Shown here piece after piece: positions 1 to 6,062 of a DNA stretch of 7,461 nucleotides. Each line of letters starts with the position of its first letter. Position 1 is the first letter of the stretch. The DNA comes from Mycoplasmataceae bacterium (lineage in GTDB: Bacteria; Bacillota_I; Bacilli_A; Mycoplasmatales; Mycoplasmoidaceae). The stretch is from contig JAISKE010000027.1 in the NCBI GenBank assembly GCA_031261045.1, forward strand, positions 1-7,461. Reading direction: 5' to 3'. The notes below the pieces were generated by a model, which had not been told where the DNA came from, made no database searches, and worked only from the letters and a program-made list of their open reading frames with translations. A program made the position numbers and the translations under genes.

Positions 1-392
1 TTAATTTCAATTTGATTATTGACGATATGTTTCTTAAAATCAAAAACTTTTGTCACTCAAGCATTACAGGTATTATCTTTCCAGTCGGATGAATTCTTGT
101 TTGCAAATCAGATAGAATAAGCGATTTCTACTAGTCATTGCTTCTTAGTTAGCAATTTAAGGTCTGTTTGAAACTGTTCATTAGTAATATGATCTTGGTG
201 TTGAGCGTTGCCAATGTCATAATATTGTTTATATTCGCCCTGGTCAAATCTGGTATCAGAATTAAATTTAATCTGGTAAACATTTCTAGAGAAATAAACA
301 ACGATAGGTATTACAGTAACTAAACCTAGGGCAACGCCACCAATAGCAGCTACTCAAATGTATAATTTTCTTTTAAATTTTGCGTTCTTCAT
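1..392 (-). CDS. Membrane-anchored extracytoplasmic protein, function unknown (3' part cut by window edge)
   Basis: I do not recognise the family. The visible 130 residues start at the ATG at 390-392 and run off the left edge without a stop. Residues 1-9 are basic (KNAKFKRK), then one hydrophobic segment at about 10-34 (YIWVAAIGGVALGLVTVIPI core) gives a predicted N-in, single-pass anchor. The rest is polar and aromatic and would lie outside the cell. Four codons are TGA and are read as Trp (residue 13 in the membrane segment, and others near the left edge); TGG is also used once. The start is fixed by a strong AAGGGGG Shine-Dalgarno 9 bases upstream, and it lies four bases after the stop of the lipoprotein gene. 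The position suggests it is the last visible gene of the ABC/lipoprotein operon and a partner of the lipoprotein, which is inference from context. Confidence 0.8.
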
Positions 393-396
393 AGAT

Positions 397-1260
397 TTAG
401 ACCCCCTTTCATTCTTTTGGGCTCACAAAAGTAAAATAAGTGTTGTCATTTGAGTTGTTTAATTTAAAATCGAATCTATTGCCGTTCGGAGCACAGATAT
501 ATGAGTAAAATGCATCGCCAACAATTATTCGATTTAATATATTGGTCATGTTGGCATAATATCCATACGGGTTCGTTTTAATATATTCATATTCGCCAGT
601 GATAGGATTAAAATATTTGCTAAGATTATACACTTCACCTAAACTAGTGGTAAAAGTAATATCTCATTCCACAGTGTTATCAGTTGCTTGACACACTTTT
701 AAATCCATGCCCTTTTCTGATGATTCGCCCGGATTCGGAGTTTTAATACCAATATTGTTGGTGAATCCAGTGTATAGTGTTCTTTGGTTGCCTTGCGGTT
801 CGGTAGGTTGTTGATCGTTGTATTCTTGATACATATAAGTTGCAAAACTAAACTTTGATAGATCCATATCGCTATTAGCAAATTGTGAATCATCCTTATC
901 ATTTGTTAATCAAGCTCAAGTTTCGTTGTCATTTGGTTTATCAAAAATAAGAGACATTTTAATTTGAAACGTGAAATCCAAATAGGCGTCCTTGGTAATG
1001 GGAGTATCATCTCCAGTTGGTATTCTTAATTTTTGGTTATATTCATGGGTTGATAATATATTTCAATCTTCATTATTGCCAGTAATTAAGGACGTTCTAT
1101 TTGTTGGGTTGGGGTTGGGGTCATATTTGATTACTTCAAAATTAGATATTTTAGCAGACCCGATGACTTTATATGACGGTTCACCCTTACAAGCAACTAA
1201 AAATGGCATAGTTAAGGTTAAGGCAGCAATTGGCAATAAAATAAGTTTTTTAAACTTCAT
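397..1260 (-). CDS. Lipoprotein of the ABC operon, function unknown
   Basis: A 287-residue protein read with TGA as Trp; in the standard code it would break at 1063, 916, 910, 664 and 409. Residues 1-23 form a lipoprotein signal: basic MKFKK, a hydrophobic core, then the lipobox LVAC with Cys24 as the lipidation site. The mature part is polar and rich in Asn, Asp, Thr and Tyr, with no membrane segment, so it should sit on the outer face of the membrane. The start is supported by AGGAG at 1271-1275, 10 bases upstream. The ATG is one base after the TAA of the preceding permease, so coupled translation is likely. I do not recognise a domain. In an operon with two permeases and an ATPase it could be a substrate-contact subunit or a partner of the extracellular permease loop, but this is inferred from position only. 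Confidence 0.88.
402..408 (-). promoter_or_regulatory. Strong Shine-Dalgarno (AAGGGGG) for the gene at 1-392
   Basis: On the minus strand AAGGGGG lies 9 bases before the ATG at 392. It sits inside the last codons of the lipoprotein gene, whose TAA is at 397-399. It decides the start of the downstream gene and indicates that the two are translated from one transcript. Confidence 0.7.
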
Positions 1261-1261
1261 A

Positions 1262-2146
1262 TTAATCACGCTCCTGTTGAGGTTTAAATTTTCAAACCAA
1301 GAATTGAAATAAATAGACAATTACAATTAGGGAATATGGTATAACCATATCTAAAACTTTTATAGTAGGTGTTATGATCTGCATGAAATCATTAGAAGTA
1401 ACATCTGGAAAGGTTGGAAAGATTCACGAACAATAAGCGTTCATAAAATCAAACGGATTAGTATGAAAAACATTAAAAGAATAAGTTTGTAGCCAAGACT
1501 CTGCAAATTGATCCGAAATATAACGATAAGGTCAAAACAAACTAATTAGCATCATTGGGTTGCGGGTGGGTTCAGCGCCAATTAATTGAATTGGTGCTAT
1601 TCAAAATGATAAGAAGGTAGAAATCAATGTAACCGAAACCCCAAACACTTGAATAGATATCATGGTTTTAGCATTCAAGCCCAATACAATACCAATGGAA
1701 GTAGTTAATAAGATAACTAAAATTAAAGCATATAGAATACACCCATAATTTGCAGTCTTCCACATAATTAGCATTTGCCTATTTTTAACTAAAATTAAAG
1801 TACATAATCCACAATTTATTAGATAGGTGAAGAAAAATAATATGGTAAAGAATAGACACATAGCAAAAATAAAGGCAATTTTATGGTTACCAGAGTCCTC
1901 TATTCTTCGCAATATATTAGCTTTTCGATAAGTAAAAATAATTGCTGGCAATACTAGCAAGCCAATAAAAACGATGGAAATATAAGAAACTGTTGGAAAC
2001 ATCAAGACCGGAGATATTTCACTATTGAACATACTTCATGCTCCACAAGCAGCACATAAAAGAACAGTGGGAATCACAAAAGCGAACAAAATGTTCAATG
2101 GTGATTTTCAGAATGATTTATTAATAAATAAAAAACTGGCTCTCAT
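1262..2146 (-). CDS. ABC-2-type transporter permease, short paralogue
   Basis: A 294-residue membrane protein with predicted segments at about 18-37, 49-71, 90-120, 134-157, 162-181 and 267-286, and a largely polar stretch of about 85 residues between the last two. It is a paralogue of the permease at 3013-4308. The first 37 residues align without gaps (NKSFWKSPLN against NKFFWKNGLN), and both have an ILRR motif after the second segment, as in ABC-2 permeases whose basic loop faces the ATPase. Several Trp are TGA (2108-2110, 2036-2038, 1601-1603 and others). I chose the ATG at 2144-2146 because the paralogy begins there; the later ATG at 2030-2032 would remove the first membrane segment. It starts one base after the TAG of the ATPase frame and ends one base before the lipoprotein gene. 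The transported substrate cannot be told from the sequence. Confidence 0.87.
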
Positions 2147-2147
2147 A

Positions 2148-3005
2148 CTAAATACTTTCGGCTACGATTGTATCCAACGACTTTTTTCCTTTCATAATAT
2201 TTTGGATAGATTCATCAAAGAAAATTTTGTGGTCCTTAATAACAACTATTCTATTGGCCATGTGAGTAATTTCATAAATATCATGAGAAATAACAATTCC
2301 AGTAATATTTTTTAGCTTGATGTATTCTTTAATGAAACCAATAATTTGTTATTTGATATTAAGGTCTAAATTATTGCACAACTCATCCAATAATAATATC
2401 TCTGGGTTGTGAAATAAAGATAGCATTGCATTAAGCCTTTGTTGCTGGCCACCAGATAATTCGTTTACACGCATGCGACAAAACTTTTCAATTCCAAAAG
2501 CGTACACAAAGATTACTAGATCATCAATGGTAGTAGATGATTTATATAATTTGTGAACGAACTGCATGTAATCTCACACTGTTAATGATGGTAGCAGTGT
2601 ATTGCGTTGATAAGAGATACCAAATTTTTCTGTGGGTGACAAAACATAATCTAAATCATACTCTACCGTTCCTTTAGTAGGTTTTTGATACCCTACGATA
2701 ATGTCTAACATGGTTGTCTTACCGGTACCATTAGCACCAATTAGTGATATTACATCACCTCGTTTAATTGATAAGTTAACATTGTCAAATAAAACATTCA
2801 TTTGTTTGGTGGCGGTAGGAAATGTTTTATTAATATTAACAAGCTTAATTAAATTCTTACCATCGTTAACAAAGGATTCACCTTTAATCCTATTAAAGAA
2901 ATCTTGAGATGCTTTTGTAAAAAAATTTGGATCAGTAAAAGATTGTTCTAATTTTTTCATGAACTCTTTACGATTAATTTTATGTTTATTTTTATTTTGT
3001 TCCAT
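2148..3005 (-). pseudogene. ABC transporter ATPase interrupted by an in-frame TAA
   Basis: The frame encodes 285 residues with one internal stop at codon 219. Before the stop it has an N-terminal polar extension of about 50 residues, Walker A GANGTGKTT (90-98), Q-loop Gln133, signature LSGGQQQR (183-190), Walker B LLLDE (Asp207, Glu208) and D-loop NNLD (211-214). The TAA at 2349-2351 follows. The same frame then continues with the missing end of the domain, including the H-loop GIVISHD (His241), and stops at TAG 2148-2150, one base before the next ATG. One TGA (2574-2576) is read as Trp144. The start has AGGAG at 3010-3014 with a short spacing of 4 bases, overlapping the TAG of the preceding permease. 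As written, the product would be 218 residues without the switch histidine and probably inactive. Because the rest is intact, a recent nonsense change, stop readthrough or a base-calling error are all possible. Its expected role is to energise the two flanking permeases. Confidence 0.85.
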
Positions 3006-3012
3006 ATATCTC

Positions 3013-4308
3013 CTATCTAAAATTTAATATTTTTTTCTTGTAGAACGCTGTTGAAAGCGAAATAAATGATGCAGATAATACCACTGGCAATATTAAATTA
3101 ATAATTTTATCAGCCTCATAATCAAAAGTGAAGACATTAATTGATTGAATTTGTACTGGAATAGTTGGCGGGATCAAACCAGATAATATATTAGCGTCCC
3201 CTGATCAGTAGAAAGCATATATGGCCGGTCCAAATCTCCAGGCATCTACTACATCATAGCCACCAATGCTAAAGTCGCCGGAGCATTGTTTAAGATATCA
3301 ATCGTTGATATGCATATTAGCTTGATAAGGAATATTGATACCGAAAGGTAAATTAATTTGACCGGCCATATCAAAGTTCATATCAAAGAATGGGATTGGC
3401 ATTAAATTAGTAATAAATGGATGTTTTACATCAAATATAGAAGAATAACCGAGGTGCATTGATAAGTAATCTTCCAAAGAATCAAATTTACCGGCATGAA
3501 TTAAATCTTGAACTAATCCGGTGTTCCACTGGTCAGGAGTAATTTTCCCACAATTAAATACTGGCCCTTGGGTAACTGATTCTAATAATAGATTGGTGGT
3601 ATATCTAAAAGGAGAGAAATAAGTTAAACTTCATAACGAAAATAATTTATAACCGCTATTATCATTGTTTTTAGAATACATTGATATTAATTGCAATGGG
3701 ATTCCGGCACCACCTAAAAATACTGAAAATAATACAATGGTCATCCCAATAATTTGAATAGAAGTAATTGTTTTTAAAAATGTAGACATTAGTAAACCAA
3801 TACTGATAGCTAATGCACCATACATAAATAATGAATAAAACAAGCACCCATAATTAATATTAAGCAACATGTATTTAATGTACATACCGTTTTGGTGGTC
3901 GGTTAATCAAATAATTAGTGCGCCAATGAAAAAACCAAACGCATATGAAAGAATACTAAGAACTAAATAAAAAACTCCAATGATTAAATAAAACGAATAT
4001 GGACGTTTGGCACGAACACTTAGTCGTCTTAAGATATCAGAAGTTTTGAAGTTATATAAAATTAAAGGTAAAGACAAACAGGTTAGACAAATCATCGAAA
4101 TGGTTGCTACTCCAGGAATAATGTAAATCGGTGACAAAAGAGTCATGCTATAGCTTGGTAAAGAAGAATCTACTGAAGTAGTATTCAAGCTTACCGTCAT
4201 TAATAAGTTAGCACATACAATCAATATTAATGGTAACCCAAAAGCGAAAAATAGGTTCAATCCATTTTTCCAAAAAAACTTATTCAGGAACCTAAAAGTA
4301 TTAGTCAT
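3013..4308 (-). CDS. ABC-2-type transporter permease, long paralogue with large external loop
   Basis: A 431-residue membrane protein with predicted segments at about 17-38, 61-84, 105-134, 150-176, 183-202 and 402-421. The first five resemble the permease at 1262-2146. A largely hydrophilic stretch of nearly 200 residues lies between segments five and six and makes this protein 137 residues longer than its paralogue. Two cysteines in that loop (residues 253 and 342) could form a disulfide if it is extracellular, but that is speculative. TGA is read as Trp at several points, including 3907-3909, 3631-3633, 3298-3300 and 3205-3207. I chose the ATG at 4306-4308 because homology to the paralogue starts there and AGGA lies 6 bases upstream. 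An in-frame ATG 21 bases earlier is less likely. The gene overlaps the preceding small gene by 8 bases and ends 7 bases before the ATPase start, so the two permeases flank their presumed ATPase. Confidence 0.88.
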
Positions 4309-4636
4309 TGTTTTTCCTATGCTCAGCAACTTTTTTTATGACATCATCAATAATATTATTAGTCCTCTTGGCAACCTTTTTAGCATCAATGGAATTAATT
4401 ATTTTCTTTAAATTATCAATCTCTTCATCAATCGCTAGTCTGGCTTTATCGCTACCGCCTTCTTTGGGTAAGGTGAGATAAACATGCGCATCGTCTAATT
4501 TACCAATGATTTCTTCTTTATTGGCTTCAAACCCACTAAGAAGTGACGATTTCAGACTGTCGTACTTCTTGTTAGTTACAATTTGATAGCCAATATAGAT
4601 TAAGGCAGTAAGCCCTAAAGTTTTACCAATCCCCAT
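4301..4636 (-). CDS. Small membrane-anchored helical protein, YtxH-like
   Basis: A 111-residue protein with one short hydrophobic segment at about residues 4-20, followed by a charged, mostly helical region rich in Lys, Glu, Asp and Ile, ending in a basic HRKNND tail. This layout (short N-terminal anchor, amphipathic helices) and its place beside a DUF948-like gene resemble the YtxG/YtxH pair of Firmicutes, whose function is poorly known. The assignment rests on layout and context, since I see no diagnostic motif. The ATG at 4634-4636 overlaps the TAA of the upstream gene by one base (TAATG), so translation is probably coupled. An AAGGG lies nearby as a weak Shine-Dalgarno. Its 3' end overlaps the long permease by 8 bases. 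It contains no Trp codon. Confidence 0.8.
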   Translation of the reverse strand: MGIGKTLGLTALIYIGYQIVTNKKYDSLKSSLLSGFEANKEEIIGKLDDAHVYLTLPKEGGSDKARLAIDEEIDNLKKIINSIDAKKVAKRTNNIIDDVIKKVAEHRKNND

Positions 4637-4989
4637 TATTTGGCACCCTTACTGCCTTTTTTAAGTTTATCAATTAAGCTACTAACATTGGTTTTATTGC
4701 TAATTAGATATTTACCCAAAGAATTGGAGTTTTGCGCTACAGCACTTTCTAATAAGTCAATGTAGTTTGATACTTTGACTAAAGCCTCTACGGTGGGAGT
4801 TAACATTTCTGATTTATAAGTTAAATCTTCAACTAAGTAGTCTAACTTCTTAGCCACAATTCCAATTTTACGGTATGCCACAATCATGTATACAATAGCA
4901 AATAAAGCAAGTAATAGTACTACACACCCAACAATAATTAAGACGGTAACACCAGTTGTATTGACACTGCCAGACAATAAATGTTTCAT
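4636..4989 (-). CDS. Membrane protein with cytosolic coiled coil, DUF948/YtxG-like
   Basis: A 117-residue protein with one strongly hydrophobic segment at about residues 13-38, then a polar helical region (KKLDYLVEDLTYKSEMLTP and following) with heptad-like spacing of hydrophobic residues, and a Lys/Gly-rich C-terminus. The order of membrane helix followed by a long amphipathic helix with a central Thr-Pro resembles DUF948 proteins such as Bacillus YtxG. The match is by eye and moderate. It is the first gene of the putative ABC operon. No Shine-Dalgarno precedes the ATG, and a perfect TATAAT ends seven bases before it, so a leaderless message is likely. The last base of its TAA is the first base of the next ATG. 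A scaffold or regulatory role for the transporter is a guess from operon position. Confidence 0.8.
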   Translation of the reverse strand: MKHLLSGSVNTTGVTVLIIVGCVVLLLALFAIVYMIVAYRKIGIVAKKLDYLVEDLTYKSEMLTPTVEALVKVSNYIDLLESAVAQNSNSLGKYLISNKTNVSSLIDKLKKGSKGAK

Positions 4990-4995
4990 GAGTGG

Positions 4996-5001
4996 ATTAT
5001 A
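4996..5001 (-). promoter_or_regulatory. -10 box TATAAT for the ABC operon, leaderless geometry
   Basis: A perfect TATAAT on the minus strand followed by six bases (CCACTC) and then the ATG at 4989. Transcription normally starts about seven bases after this box, which would be the A of the ATG. No TTGACA-like -35 is visible 16-18 bases upstream; that stretch is nearly pure A/T. Confidence 0.6.
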
Positions 5002-5033
5002 ATAAATATTAACGTATATATATTAATAATAAT

Positions 5034-5987
5034 CTAAGATATTTTGGGGTAACAAGAATCAATTTTACTAGTAATTATTTCTGCTGTGCCTTCAGTGGTA
5101 GACGATTGAGTAGAAATTGCTGTGGCAAAAGCCAATTTATCTTTATTTTTTAAATTTAATAGTTCTCCAACAATAAAACCAGCTACCATAGTGTCACCAC
5201 AACCAACGGTATTCACCACTTGATGTTTTGGCGGAGTAGCACGGTCAACTCCTTGTTTAGTTAATAATAAAGCTCCTTTACCTCCTAATGACAAAACAAA
5301 GTTCTTAATTCCTTTATTTACTTGTGTTTTGGCAAAACTAACAGCTTCTTCTACCGTAAAGTTCTTACGATTAAGTAATTGTGCAATCTCATCCACGTTT
5401 GGTTTCACTAAATCTGGTAGTGCAGTTAATCCTTGCTTAAGATTATTACCACTAGTGTCTAGGAATACTGTAATGTGATTAGCTTTACAAATATTAATCA
5501 ATTGCACATAAATATTAGGTTTTATCCCTTTAGGAATACCTCCGCATAAGCTTACTAAAGCCGCGCCTTTGATGATTTTCTTAAAGTGTGCGACAAAGTC
5601 TTTAGTGTCGTTTTTTGTAAGCGCGGGGCCTGGTTCTAACATTTCAGACTGAGTTTTATTTACTCCATCATACATATTAATACAAGTACGAGTTTCACCG
5701 TGAGGAATATAATGAAAACTATGTTTAATCCCTTCCTTGGTAATCAACTTAGTAAAATATTTACCAGAGTCTCCTGCTAATATTCCGGTAGCAACTACAT
5801 TTAACCCAAGTGTATGCAATACACGAGCTTCGTTTAACCCTTTGCCACCAGCAGAGTCTATGACTGATGCTACGCGATTAACTTTGTTGACTTGGAAATC
5901 TTTCATAATTCATCTTCGGTCAATCGCGGGATTTAAAGTAACAGTAATAATTTTCTTATTCTTGATTGGTTTAAGATTCAATTTCAT
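5034..5987 (-). CDS. fruK: PfkB-family hexose-phosphate kinase, probably 1-phosphofructokinase
   Basis: A 317-residue cytosolic kinase expected to use ATP to phosphorylate fructose 1-phosphate to fructose 1,6-bisphosphate; tagatose-6-phosphate kinase (LacC) is the main alternative. The N-terminal TVTLNPAID motif (residues 15-23) is typical of this branch. PfkB signature 1 appears as GGKGLN at 47-52, substrate-loop residues as ETRTCI (about 98-103) and LEPGP (about 117-121), and signature 2 as NTVGCGD at 259-265 with Asp265 as the probable catalytic base. Length is normal for the family. The start is the ATG at 5985-5987. A later ATG at 5904-5906 looks like a start only if the TGA at 5910-5912 is taken as a stop, and it would remove the TLNPAID motif. 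The gene has its own promoter and no Shine-Dalgarno. No PTS transporter is visible next to it, so fructose against tagatose cannot be settled here. Confidence 0.92.
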
Positions 5988-5993
5988 ATTTAA

Positions 5994-5999
5994 ATTATA
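5994..5999 (-). promoter_or_regulatory. -10 box TATAAT for the kinase gene, leaderless geometry
   Basis: A perfect TATAAT on the minus strand, then six bases (TTAAAT), then the ATG at 5987. This is the same spacing as at 4996-5001. No Shine-Dalgarno lies between box and ATG. The expected -35 position (about 6016-6022) falls in the adjacent inverted repeat and does not resemble TTGACA. Confidence 0.6.
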
Positions 6000-6007
6000 T
6001 TTATAAA

Positions 6008-6043
6008 AATATCAATTACCGCATTACGCTTGTAATTGATATT
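6008..6043 (-). terminator. 12-bp inverted repeat, possible terminator or operator
   Basis: AATATCAATTAC at 6008-6019 and GTAATTGATATT at 6032-6043 are perfect reverse complements around a 12-base loop. Read on the minus strand, the hairpin begins 19 bases after the stop of the repeat protein and its 3' arm runs into a stretch of five T. That fits an intrinsic terminator, but the stem has only two G-C pairs and the loop is long, so termination would be weak. It also covers the region where a -35 of the kinase promoter would lie, so a repressor-binding palindrome is an alternative. Confidence 0.5.
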
Positions 6044-6062
6044 CATACATCACTAATAATTA

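Noticed and set aside
699..902. Second minus-strand frame of 67 codons
   Set aside because: It is out of frame with the lipoprotein gene, which covers the same stretch without a true stop.
992..1312. Open frame of 106 codons on the plus strand
   Set aside because: It lies antisense to the lipoprotein and permease genes, whose code-4 frames are supported by a lipobox, Shine-Dalgarno sequences and paralogy.
2025..2315. Open frame of 96 codons on the plus strand
   Set aside because: It is antisense to the ATPase C-terminal remnant and the permease N-terminus, both recognisable on the minus strand.
2701..2907. Open frame on the plus strand
   Set aside because: It is the reverse of the Walker A region of the ATPase.
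4327..4329. ATG 21 bases upstream as start of the long permease
   Set aside because: It would add seven residues not seen in the paralogue and lengthen the overlap with the preceding gene; the ATG at 4306-4308 has AGGA at the right distance.
5007..5028. Short A/T inverted repeat (TATTAA...TTAATA) after the kinase gene
   Set aside because: Six A/T pairs in an A/T-rich gap are expected by chance and there is no T-run, so I do not call a terminator.
5904..5906. ATG as start of the kinase
   Set aside because: Starting here drops the TVTLNPAID motif; the frame continues upstream through a TGA Trp codon to the ATG at 5985-5987.
5737..6006. Open frame on the plus strand
   Set aside because: It is antisense to the N-terminal third of the kinase and its promoter.
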